A stretch of DNA of 64,000 nt, from NCBI RefSeq assembly GCF_027943255.1, contig NC_072895.1:45234001-45298000 (forward strand), in the 5' to 3' direction. Both the position numbers and the translations under genes were made by a program. Origin of the DNA: Anastrepha obliqua (Eukaryota; Arthropoda; Insecta; Diptera; Tephritidae). This document shows, in pieces, positions 43,711-54,440 of this stretch. Within the stretch, counting starts at the first letter, position 1. Each line of letters starts with the position of its first letter. Under the pieces are notes generated by a model. It searched no databases. It saw only the letters and a list, made by a program, of their open reading frames with translations, and was not told the DNA's origin.

Positions 43711-45151
43711 TGATGCTTTCCATTTCAATTCAACCGGGCTATTCGGGTCATGTTCTTCGATTTCGATGTAACTGAAATATGTTGCTTTCTGGTCAAAATA
43801 ATGAGACACGTATTTTTTTGTTCGCCCGAAAAAATTTTTTTTCAAGAGTTATCGGCAATTTTGTTTTTCGGCTCAAACTCGATTTTTTTTAATTATATAA
43901 GAAAAAAATTTTTTTAAATGCCCATAACTTAGTCAAAAATGAACCGATTTTAATAATTCTGGGTTCAAAATGATGGTAATTACTTACACGAGCGACTTCG
44001 TGCAGAAACAATTGCAAAAAAGTAGTTGAAAATTTTTTATTTAGCAAAAAAGAAAAAAAATTGAAATTTTTTAGAAATTCAATATTTCAAAAAGTGTATT
44101 TTTTTTTTTTTTTATAACTTTTTCCAAATCAAAAGAACATCTCAAACTTTAATTGAGCTGAATGCCTAGTATGTAGCTAAAATGAGTTGTTTTTGAGTAA
44201 TGAATTTTTGAGTAAAAAACCTGTTTCGCACTTTTTGTTTTTTGCAAAATAAAACATTTTCAACTACTTTTTTGCAATTGTTTCTGCACGAAGTCGCTCG
44301 TGTAAGTAATTACGATTGTTTTGAACCCATAATCATTCAAATCGGTTTTTTTTGACTAAGTTATGAGTAATAAAAAAAATTTCTTATATAGATTCTTTCC
44401 ATTTCAATTCAAAAGGCCTATTCGGGACATGTTCTTCGATTTCGATGTAACTCAAATATGTTGCTCTCTGATCAAAATAATGAGACACGTATTTTTTTTT
44501 CGCCCGAAAAAATTTTTTTTCAAGCTTTATCGGCAATTTTGTTTTTCGGCTCAAAATCGATTTTTTTTAATAATATAAGAAAATTTTGTTTTTAAATGCT
44601 CATAACTTAGTCAAAAATAAACCGATTTTAATAATTTTGGGTTCAAAGGATCGTCATTACTTACACGAGCGATTTCATGTAGAAACAGTTGCAAAAAAGT
44701 AGTTGCAAATTTTTTATTTTGCAAAAAACAAAAAGTGCGAAACAGGTTTTTTACTCAAAAATTCATTACTCAAAAACAACTCATTTTAGCTACTGAGCAT
44801 TCAGCTTAATTGAAGTTTGAGGTGTCCTCTTGATTTGGAAAAAGTTATAAAAAAAACAAAAATACACTCGCTCGCGTAAGTAATTACGATCATTTTGAAC
44901 CCAGAATTATTAAAATCGGTTCATTTTTGACTAAGTTCTGGGCATTTAAAAAAATTTTTTTCTTATATAATTAAAAAAATCGAGTTTGAGCCGAAAAACA
45001 AAATTGCCGATAACTCTTGAAAAAAAAATTTTTCGGGCGAACAAAAAAATACGTGTCTCATTATTTTGACCAGAGAGCAACATATTTTAGTTACATCGAA
45101 ATCGAAGAACATGACCCGAATAGCCCGGTTGAATTGAAATGGAAAGCATCA
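43711..45151. mobile_element. Foldback-type element with about 284-bp inverted arms
   Basis: The left arm (43711-43994) starts TGATGCTTTCCATTTCAATT; the right arm (44869-45151) is its inverse, ending AATGGAAAGCATCA. The centre has another inverted half and another forward copy (CTTTCCATTTCAATTCAAAA at 44395, GTTCTTCGATTTCGATGTAA at 44429), so it looks like two units joined head to tail. Shared motifs are ATAATGAGACACGTATTTTT, GCATAACTTAGTCAAAAAT-like tracts and GTAATTACTTACACGAGCG-like tracts. Nothing is coded. It lies in the element at 42418, whose uninterrupted form is seen at 29024-29030 (GCAACCATCC). Confidence 0.8.
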
Positions 45152-45230
45152 ACTATCCAATCAGTATTTTCTTATGACCTTGTCACGTTAAACTGTCGTC
45201 AGTAAATCGACTTTACAGACAACCTCTTTT

Positions 45231-47404
45231 TTTATTTAGAAAGCTCCCTTTGGCTGTTGGCACTCGCTCCCCTTTTTCATTTTATCAATGGCTCGATTTT
45301 ATCAAAACAATCACGCAATTATTAAAAATGCTGCCGACTCAAGTGGACTCATTAAGTGCTACTCGTATTTGCAGTTAATTGCGAATTGTTTCCCACTTCT
45401 AGCTCATGAGCAATTCACGTTACATAGGCTGCATTAACACCAATGAAGAATATCTCTATTAGAATAATCCTAGAAAAAATGCGCGTATAATACTTTCAAT
45501 TAAATATTTTTACTTTTCAAAAATATTACTTATATATATATAATATTACTTAAATATACAATATAATTACATATATGTATGTAAGTATATGTGTATAGGT
45601 GTTCATTGGATATCACAATTTATAAATATGTACTAATTTAAATAGGTTTACTTAATAATGTTTTTTTCCTTCTCGAGAAGTAAATTGTTGCATTTATTAT
45701 GCTTGTAAGTGCTCGCCAATAGTGAGGATCAAAGTCCACTTAAAACATTAAAAAGCAAAAAAACCTGAATGCTTATATTTGTAGGTGTTTGTTATTATGT
45801 ACTTATACATACATACATATGTGCACATACTCGCCCATACCTATATCAAAAATTTATTTTCAGGCATAAACTATCGGCGCATGTATTATGAATATAAACA
45901 GAGAGCAAAACATGACCAAGCGAGAAAACAACAAAAAAACAAAAAACAAAGCTTATATGAGTTTCGAGCGATCAATGAATCGTGTGCTCATATTGGTTAA
46001 TGCGCTCTCTATGTTTTTTAATAAATATTCTCTTTGGTAAGTTTTTCTCTTTGCTTTTAAACTTTATAGTATTTTTCGCTGAATTTTGAAGAAAAAATAA
46101 CTTGGTTTTACAAAACAATATTACCATTCAATTAATTCACTACTTTGGTTATGTTTTGGTATTTAGTTGAGTAGCCTTATAAGATACTTTGTTTAGCGAA
46201 AATTCTAGATACATACAGACATACAGAGGTATGCATGCACATAAGTATGTATGTACATATTTAAAGTTGGCAATAGCTAAAGTAAAACAAAATTCATATT
46301 ATTAAAGAGAGAATGGCACACATTATCTCCATTAATAGATACCACATGCCGAAATTAGAGAAGGTCACATGACTTCGGGATCAAATTATTAAGGAAGTGG
46401 GGTGTTTAGAATACGATTTAAGTGTTTTTAAATAAAATGCAGTAACAAAATTATGTTTATACTCGTATGCAATAGATTGAGAACTATTGAAAGCCACACT
46501 CATTTACCAGTAGAAGAAGCAAAATTTATACGCCATATTAATATATCAGCTTTCATTTAAGCACTTAAAAAAAACAAATAGATTTGATTATTAATTTTGG
46601 ATATTAATTTTGTAGGAGTGTAGGAAGGATTTGATATAGCAGAAGTTTCAAATTAATTCATGTTACAAAACTGCCCCTTTTTGCCAGTTAAAGACATATC
46701 AAACCCTTACTTGCAAAGTGCCGTTTTTCGTCGGCAGTTGCAATAAGTTTGAATTGGAGCAAGGTGAGAACTCAATTTTAAATGCTGTGCAGTCCTTGAA
46801 TATATCCACAAATTTACGAGTTATTCGACCCGAAATGAGTGTTTTCCGTCAAAACAGAAATTAAAAAAGAGATAAATTATTTATAAGTATTTATCTTTAA
46901 TTTGCAGCAAAATTTTCTTAATATTATAAAATAGTTTTTTAAAATGCTTTTAATTTTTATAAAATGTATTAGGTTCTTTGAACTTTTATTGAATTTAACA
47001 AACTAGCAATCCGAAAAATATCCCCGGCATTACGTTCTAAATATAATATCTCGTAATCTCGGAAGCAACAATTGCCGTTCATATCGGCATCTCTAATAAA
47101 CACACACACTCCCTCTACAGCAAGGAGGTTTCTTTATCTTACACTCTCATACGCAAGCGGTAGTTTGCGCTCTCAATTGCCGATCGTTGCAGCAGCGTTG
47201 GCGTGCCCCTTTCAAAAGTATCCCAAAGTACCCACTTAGGGTACATACATATGCACATTCATGTGTTGGTTTTATATGGGGTATATGTATATAAATTGTG
47301 CGTACATAATATAACTATCAATGCATATACATACATATATGTACATATGTATAGCAGTAATGGATTCCAGCTGATATATATGAGTATGTATGTTTAATAT
47401 ACTA
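45231..47404. other. Large non-coding spacer
   Basis: AT-rich with TATG/CATA microsatellite patches (about 45570-45600, 45800-45830, 46210-46260, 47240-47350). No protein, RNA or recognised transposon was found. Confidence 0.4.
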
Positions 47405-47406
47405 TA

Positions 47407-48151
47407 GGGTTTTCCAATAAGGGGAGGTCGAAAATGAATAAAACAAACCTGGTGTGAGGTTTTAATGTTATTTTTTTAATTGCCGTGGGAAATGGAATTT
47501 CGTGTCGTTTAAATGCCCACCATTGGTTTGCATGGTGTCCGAGATGTTCAATTTTCAATGATTCTGCTGGAAATATGTGGCTGAATTTGAGCAATGAGCT
47601 GGGCTATGATAATTTTAAGGTAGTCTGTGGATTGCGCCATATTGTCATAGATCAGCGACTTCATTAAACTCCTAAAACAAACGTCCAGTAGAACAGATCG
47701 CCAATTTACTAACTGTACTCTCCAATCATTCACTATTTCATTACAATTCATGTGCGTGTGCTGCCCAATTTAATATCAGAGCGATTCCATATCAGGTGAT
47801 TCAAGTATTTTGGACATGGGTTTTAATTTTTCCGAAGGTTTGACTATTAGAAGATGTAAACAAAAAAAAATATTTTTTTTTCAATGTGAATAAAATACTC
47901 AATACAAACAAATTTTCAGCACAATTTAAGACTATGCATGTCCAAAATACTTGGATATATATAAATATACATATATGTATATGTTTTCCTTTAACTTCTT
48001 TTGCAGCATAGGGCGTCAGGAGAAAATACTTGGATAACTTGACATGAAATCGCTCATTGGTGACTTAATAACAAACAACAGATTTGACGGGCACCCGCAA
48101 AAAACATCGTACCACAGCCTATCACACCAACCCGTACCTATTAGAAAACCC
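47407..48151 (-). mobile_element. DD41D-like element remnant
   Basis: Inverted ends GGGTTTTCCAATAAGG and CCTATTAGAAAACCC within TATA context, giving TA target duplications. The ends match those of the element at 13830. A minus-strand fragment (47751-47548) gives KSLIYDNMAQSTDYLKIIIA and then AQIQPHISSRIIEN, resembling the C-terminal part of DD41D transposases. The rest is deleted or eroded. Confidence 0.6.
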
Positions 48152-48423
48152 TATACAACGAAGTGAAGGCTGTAAAACGAACACATCGGGTTTTCTGCAC
48201 AATCAACCACATAATGTGGCTTTCAATTTGTTCGTAGGAAAGCCAAATGACATGGCCACAATGAAAACCTATCAAAATACAAACTTGATCAAAACAAAAC
48301 CGAAAATAATATGCGAAAACTTTAGAGAAACTAAGAAAAAAATAAATAAATAACATAAAATGAGCGCCATACTGGAATTGAGTGCTGAGGCAGTTGGAGC
48401 TGACTAAAGTGCACAGTGGCAAC

Positions 48424-48460
48424 TATAAAAGCGCCAGACGCGCATTGCGAGCAACCAGTT
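48424..48460 (+). promoter_or_regulatory. TATA core promoter, plus strand
   Basis: TATAAAA at 48424-48430 is followed 27 bases later by CCAGTT (48455-48460), close to the fly initiator TCAGTT, placing the start near 48457. The sequence between and after is GC-rich and A-rich without a TE signature (ACAAGTCAGCGAGCGCACAA), like a fly 5' UTR. The nearest downstream plus-strand coding exon that could use it is at 60409, so this may be its promoter. That link is inference. Confidence 0.45.
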
Positions 48461-49322
48461 GCGGCGATGAACAAGTCAGCGAGCGCACAAAGAACAAAGC
48501 TAGAAAAAAAGAATCAAAAAATTGGTAAAAAGTAAAACACGCGGCACGCGGCTAAGAATAACTAAAAACATAAGAACAATAAAAAGTGCTTTATCAGCAA
48601 GCGACAGTTTAATTTTTTTCTTTATTTAAAAGGTGATTATTTGAGCAAGTTGTTAATTACTGTATTGTGAATAATTTTTTGAACTTTTGTTGTTGGGTTT
48701 TGCTAAGCAAATAAGAAGCAAAATACACAGTGGAATAGTGCAAGCAATTTGGAGAAATACATATGACAAATACCTAAAACATTCAATATTTACTACAAAA
48801 TTTTCAAAGAAGTGATATGGAGGAAAAATGTTATTGAAAGTTTGAAAATTTATTCAATTTTTAAAAATTTTGTACAAAGTTACAAATTTTAGGTTAAATG
48901 GTGAACTTTATTTTTTATAAAAACATAAATAAAGGAGAATAAATAAAAAAGCCAACCCTTTACCTTTATGGCAGACTTTGATTCGCATATTACGTCAGAA
49001 TAGGTGGGACGAACTTAATGTTTTTGCATACATACGTTGCTAAAGGGCCGCCATTTTATTTAAAAGTACTTTTATTAGTTAATATAAACAAATTTTACAA
49101 AAAAAAGTTATGTTTAAATACCAGAAATCGCGGACTGAAAGTCTGAAAATGCTGAAAGCAGAAATAATCACCCATAACCACGATTTTTTTATTATTGTTT
49201 GACTCTCATATTAACGTTTTTCATCGCGTTATTTCTTTAATGGTTTATGTTATATCACCTATTTATTAATTTAATGATTTAAACAATTTCTGTGCCTATT
49301 TTCTTGCAATAACGATTAACTA
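48461..49322. other. Possible 5' UTR exon and intron start, otherwise spacer
   Basis: A-rich leader-like sequence to about 48650, with candidate donors (TTG|GTAAAA near 48521, AAAAG|GTGATT near 48632). After that it is AT-rich with no coding features. Confidence 0.35.
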
Positions 49323-49323
49323 C

Positions 49324-50710
49324 AGGGTCCTTCAATCGAAGTCTAACCAATTAAAAAGGCCATAAATTTAGTTTGGAAAGTTACTTTTATTCAATTCAAA
49401 GTAAAAAATGTGTGAAAATCATACAAAATTAAGAATCAATTTACTTTTGCTCGATATCACCACCTTTTGCCTTGACTATGACCTTGAGACGGTTCAGAAA
49501 CGAATCGCAAGCTGCCCGAATATGACTTGCAGGTATTTTGGCCCACTAGCGACCAATGGCTTTTTTCAGCGCCTCGAGACTGGCGAATTTTTTTAGTTCG
49601 GACTTTGCCATTTGGACCCAAATAGAATAATCCAACGGATTCGCGTCTGGTGAATTTGAGAGCCATTGTGTGAACGTTATGAAGTCCGGAACGTTGTTTT
49701 TAGCCATTATTGGTTCACTCGAGCTTTGTGAGATGGTACTTCAGCGCCTCGAGACTGGCGAATCTTTTAGTTCGGACTTTGCGCTCCAAATGGCCCAAAT
49801 AGAATAATCCATCGGATTCGCGTCTGGTGAATTTGTGAGCCATTGTGTGGACGTTATGAAGTCCCAAGCGTTATTTTTTAGCCATTCTTGGTTCACTTAA
49901 GCTTTGTGAGACGGTGCCGAGTCGTGTTGAAACGTCCATAGTCTGCCACCGAAATGTTTGTCTGCCCACGGCTCACTGCCCACGCCAAAGCAACCTCCAG
50001 AATACTTTCTCGATAATATTTCGCAACGATTGGAAAGCGATCATATGCTATTATAGCGGCCAAACCATTACCTGTGGCGGGTGCTGCCTCCTGATGGTCA
50101 ATCGCTGACTCAAATTCTCGTATGAATGGTCGGGCAAATAAACCCTATCGTTTTGGGAGTTTACGAATTGCTCAATGTGGAAAAATTTTCTCGTCAAAAA
50201 ACACAATGTTCGGAAATTGACCACTTTCGGCCAAGCGAAGCAACTCCTTCGCTCTCTCAAGTCTGACTTGTTGCTGCTTTGGTGGGAGATCATGCGCCTT
50301 TTCGATCTTGTAAGGCTTGACTTTGAGATCATTTTTCAATATGCAGCGGATGCTACGATCAGATATTTTTATTTCTTTCGCCATTTGATTGACACTTCGT
50401 CGGAGATTTCGCTCAAGTCGCTTCTTCACTTTTTGAACCATTTCACGTGACGTTGCAGTTTTGTTGACCACCTCAATGATGTTTCACGATGCTACCAGTA
50501 TCATAGTCAGGAGTACTGGTGCGACAAACAAGAACTTTATTTACTTTAAGGTACTCGAGCTCACGAACAATCACACTATTGCGTTTGAAGTCCATTACTG
50601 GTTTTCTTTTTTCGCGTTTACTCTCGGCAAAATGCTTCCGCGCGCTTGTAACCAATACTCTGGTCTGTCATTTAGCCAACTAACAGACAGCTGTTGCCCG
50701 ATTGCCGGAC
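49324..50710 (-). mobile_element. maT-like (DD37D) Tc1/mariner element, degenerate
   Basis: Minus-strand transposase pieces in order: MDFKRNSVIVRELEYLKVNK (50595), TATSREMVQKVKKRLERN and SDRSIRCILKNDLKVKPYKI (HTH), FPNIVFFDEKIFPHIEQFVN (first Asp), FQHDSAPSHKA with a stop (second), WLTNSPDANPMDYSIWA (third), and SFLNRLKVIVKAKGG near 49460. The second to third Asp interval counts 37. The left end CAGGGTCCTTCAATCGAAGT (49325) looks like a TIR; the right end was not found. Part of the catalytic region is duplicated in tandem. Multiple stops and frameshifts are present. Confidence 0.75.
49567..49917. repeat. 175-bp tandem duplication inside the DD37D element
   Basis: Copies at 49567-49741 and 49742-49917 both start CAGCGCCTCGAGACTGGCGA and both end near GCTTTGTGAGA(T/C)GGT. 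They differ at about a tenth of positions, so the duplication happened well after insertion but is not recent. It repeats the region encoding the third catalytic Asp. Confidence 0.85.
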
Positions 50711-50855
50711 GCTGTATTACAAGCAATGTAAAGTCCAAATAATTTTAAAGGCTTTAAATCAAAATTTTCAAAGCGGCATAGAGTCCCAGTTTAGTAAAAA
50801 CTAAACAATAGAGATTTGTTGAATTAAATTATATATTTTAGTTAACTTGTAAATA

Positions 50856-51856
50856 AAGGGTGGTTAAGTTTCAAGGGCCGGTGTTGATTTTAAATAAAAT
50901 GCATTTTTTTTTAAATTATTGCAATTTCTCTTTATTATGATAATATTGGTATGGCTCAATTACATGCGGAAGAAAATATCGGCCAAATGGTAGCCGCGGC
51001 CTCGACGGCACACCTCCATCCGATGGTTCAAATTTTCGATGACGCTGAGGCATAATTGAGGTTCTATGCCGTTAATGTGTAGCAAACACTATTCACAGTA
51101 ACTGCCTGACCGGCCTCATTTTGGAAAAAATACGGCCCAATGATGCCGCCGGCCCATAAACCGCACCAAACAGTCACTCTTTGTGGGTGCATTGGTTTTT
51201 CGGCAATCACTCTTGGATTATCATTCGCCCAAATGCGGCAATTCTTCTTATTGACGAATCCACTGAGGTGAAAATGTGCCTCATCTTCGAAAATTGGTCG
51301 TTCACTGTTGCCATTTCCTGCCACCATTCTGACCATTGACGACAATTGAAATGGTCAAGAGGCTTTAGTTCTTGAGTCAATTGCACCTTGTAAGCGTGGA
51401 AATGCAAGCCTTTATGCTTAATCTTCATCAACGACGAGCGTGAGAGGTGCAATTGTTGGGCACGACGACGAGTTGAGGTGGACGGCTCTTGAACCACACC
51501 ATTGCGAACAGCAACAATATTTTCTGCAGTACGAGCTGTACGAGCATGCACTGGTGTTTTCACATTTCCTACAGACCCGGTTTGCTCAAACTTTTGCACA
51601 ATTTTTCCGATTGTCCGCACATTTGGACGATTAAATTGACCGAAAAAATCACGAAGTGCGGGATATGCATTTTGATTTGAACGCCCGTTTTCATAATAAG
51701 CCTGAATAACTTTAACGCGTTGCTCGATTGTGTATCTTTCCATGGTTCAAATTGAGTTAGTCTGAAATTGAAAAATGTCAAATGAAATGTAGAAAAAAAC
51801 TTGACGTTTAGCTGTGGTTCACATTCAATATCGGCCTTTGAAACTTAACCACCATT
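50856..51856 (-). mobile_element. DD41D (rosa-type) element, subfamily A, inverse orientation
   Basis: TIRs AAGGGTGGTTAAGTTTCAAG and CTTTGAAACTTAACCACCATT, flanked by TA. The minus-strand transposase starts at 51743 (MERYTIEQRVKVIQAYYENG) and keeps the whole DNA-binding half (TIGKIVQKFEQTGSVGNVKT, AQQLHLSRSSLMKIKHKGLH). A frameshift follows near 51300, then DEAHFHLSGFVNKKNCRIWA and VTVWCGLWAGGIIGPYFF to about 51064. A deletion then removes the second and third catalytic Asp. The C-terminus ends near 50965. Its partner at 36552 lost the other half. Confidence 0.85.
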
Positions 51857-51858
51857 TA

Positions 51859-52569
51859 TTTCAAAACAATCGAAAACGCAAGTTAGAATTAGGAAATTTG
51901 GCCCTTTTTCTAAGGAGCCCCTAGGGAGCCATTGAAGGAGTCGTTTTGGGGTTACATTTTTCGAATTGGCAGTTCATGCCCTGTCTGAAAAACGGGATGG
52001 GAGGTGCCACGCCCTCTTCCCTTAAGCACACCGCCCTTAACTATTGGCCATATACGAAAGTTTCCCCAATAAATAGTGACAACTTTTCAATACATACGTC
52101 ACACCGCTATTATTGTAAACATAGGTATTCATACACCTCGCTATTAACACGTATATAGCTGAACACAAGGCATACGTGAACTGGGCTGTATTGAAAATAC
52201 ATCTAAAAATTTATGTTTTCATAAAAAGATTATTTTCTTATATTTTTACCACGAATAGTCGGGTTGAGTTATATATACTATATATTTTTGTGGAAATCTT
52301 AAAATATTAAATATTTTGTGTATCGGCAAATTTATTCTTGCGAAACGAAATTCGCAAGAAAAACACTACTGTCACTTGTTGTCATCACCGCTTTGCCATA
52401 ACTGTTGTAATTATAAAAGTACGTACATATGTATTACTCGATCACTTAAAGTATTACAGAATTCAACCGACACAAATACAAATATTTTTACAATACAAGC
52501 GTGCAAGGTGTGGCCATCAGATAATGATACTGATGCTGCAAAATATTTATTTTATTTCGATTTCACACA
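51859..52569. other. Non-coding spacer
   Basis: AT-rich; no coding or repeat signal was recognised. Confidence 0.35.
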
Positions 52570-52571
52570 TA

Positions 52572-52927
52572 CAGTAGGTTCTGTTTTTATGCGGTAGATA
52601 CGTTCCGCAAGAAGCAGCATAAAAAAAACAGCATAAAAAAAGCTACTAGTTCTATAGTAAAACTATAGATACGTTTCAAATGCTAAAACCGCATAAATCT
52701 GAAATAATGTAATAAAATCGCATAAAAAAGGGCACTAGTCCCATATTATAACTATAGATACGTTCCATAGACCGCATGAATCTGTGATGAGTTTTTGCTT
52801 AGCTGGTTTAGAATCTTGTTTATATGTACAATTCCCGATAGGTCGGCATGCATTTTGTAATTTAAAAAAAAAAACCGCACTATTTCAAAACCGCATAAAA
52901 AAAGCCGCATAAAAACAGAACCTACTG
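52572..52927. mobile_element. MITE with 23-bp perfect TIRs and TA duplication
   Basis: Begins CAGTAGGTTCTGTTTTTATG and ends with the exact complement CATAAAAACAGAACCTACTG. Both are flanked by TA (52570-52571 and 52928-52929). The 356 bp interior repeats ACTATAGATACGTT(C/T)C and ACCGCATAAA-type motifs two to four times. No coding. TA duplications point to Tc1/mariner-type mobilisation. Confidence 0.85.
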
Positions 52928-52929
52928 TA

Positions 52930-54440
52930 CTTACTTAATATCATTTCCACTACAAGGATGATAGATTAGTAGGTTTCGCCAATAATTATGGTGAACAACT
53001 AACTTGTCAGGGGAGCTTCGGCTGCCACATAACGCGGGTGATTCGCCAGCCGAATTCTGCACAATCATTTCACTTGTGTTTTTACACTCGTCCAAACACA
53101 TATTCACACATTCGTCGAATCTGTCGCTTTTCAGATGACAACGAAGTGACATTGTGTTAATTTTTTCGCATATCTCTAACACATTCTTAGTATTTTCGTA
53201 GACAAACCGATTTGTTACCTGGACTACGTCAGCCCTTCCGCTGATTCTGTCAAATTCGCTGAGAGACGGCAAGCAGTCTGATTTTGGCTACACCATTCAA
53301 ATTCTTTTCACCATGCTTTCACTATATTATATAATATATTCACCATACTCCATGTAAATATTCCATTGTGCGAACTGGAAGTGTTGTTGTCTCACAAGGA
53401 CGATAGATTACCAGGTTTGGTCATGGTGTACAGAAGGTATTCTGTCATTCTTGGTTTGACCAAGAAAATTGTGGTGAAAAACAAAATTGTGAGCCGGTTA
53501 ACGGTTTGATGTTGGCACACCTCATGCTGAAAAGACTTCAAAGGTGAGCTCTTAATTAGACCGTCATTCGAGGTGTGTTTGCAAAAGAACTGAGATTGCC
53601 TTGGTAACATACGAAAAAAATCAACCAACGACACTTGGTTGCCATCTGAACAACGACGGATTGGACGAGACAGACTCCGGCTGGCAATAAGATTGTGTTA
53701 GTGATACCGAATTTGCCTGCCGAATCTCCAATAGCTGATTCTTTCAAATTCGTTGAGAGCCGGTTAATGGTCTGTTGTGGACCAGCTCATTCGTACGGAC
53801 GCGTAATTAGTTCCTTTCAACTCAAAGCTTGTTTCTTTTAATGCTGATTTTACCTCAGTAAACAGATACAAAGCACTTAGCGCGAGCTTCCGCAAATAAA
53901 GCAGCTGACCTAGCACTGGGATGTTGTAAGCAATTAGAAAGCTCTGGTCGTTGAAATAGTGGTTATTCGGTTTTTCATCGAAACCCTGTACCGAAATGAT
54001 TAGTCTTGTCTAGTGTGCTGAACCTCTCCCCTCGAACTCGCTCTTGTTGTTGTTTTAGCATTTCATAAATTCTTTTTCTTTTGCCGTCTAACTCATCTAA
54101 TGGCACGCCCAGCAAACATGCTGTTTCCACTGGTTGGGTACAGAGCGGCGTTAGCTGAAAAGGCTTAAGAGGGCATATGAACAGGAGCTTATTAGTACCA
54201 TGCCAGTACCAAGGTAGTAAGATATACCCGATGAATGTCTATCTGTAAACTCTTCGATCCAGTAGTTGTAGGCGTGTTTGGTCCTGGACTCATCAGTATA
54301 GTGAAAGAGATTTCTTCTGACTCGCCTGAGAGGTGGCTCAGGCTATAGCAAGTACATGCGGTGTTGATTCCTGTTCGCTGCAACAGCAATTGCATGGTGT
54401 TCGCAAAACAAATCAAGATTTCAGCATAACCACGGCATAA
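52930..54440. other. Unassigned region of moderate GC with diffuse internal similarity
   Basis: Phrases recur in variant form: GGA(T/C)GATAGATTA(G/C)(T/C)AGGTTT at 52960 and 53397, and GCTGATTCTGTCAAATTCGC at 53238 against GCTGATTCTTTCAAATTCGT at 53731, each followed by TGAGAG(A/C)(C/G). Open frames on the minus strand (52931-53272, 53392-53634) carry no domain I know. This is probably an old repeat, not host genes. Confidence 0.35.

Larger units (their letters stand above)
42418..45230 (+). mobile_element. Repeat element with ACGTGATAACGTC ends, copy containing two nested elements
   Basis: Same family as 28025-29107: identical left end (TTGACGTGATAACGTCTTAT), right end (CTTATGACCTTGTCACGTTA) and trailing CGACTTTACAGACAACCTC. 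It is interrupted by a DD41D element (42601-43353) and a foldback element (43711-45151). Without these it would be about 610 bp. No protein is encoded by the remainder. Confidence 0.6.

Noticed and set aside
52931..53272. 113-codon minus-strand frame with several cysteines
   Set aside because: No recognised domain, no splice or start context, and it lies in a region with diffuse repeat similarity. Left as unassigned.
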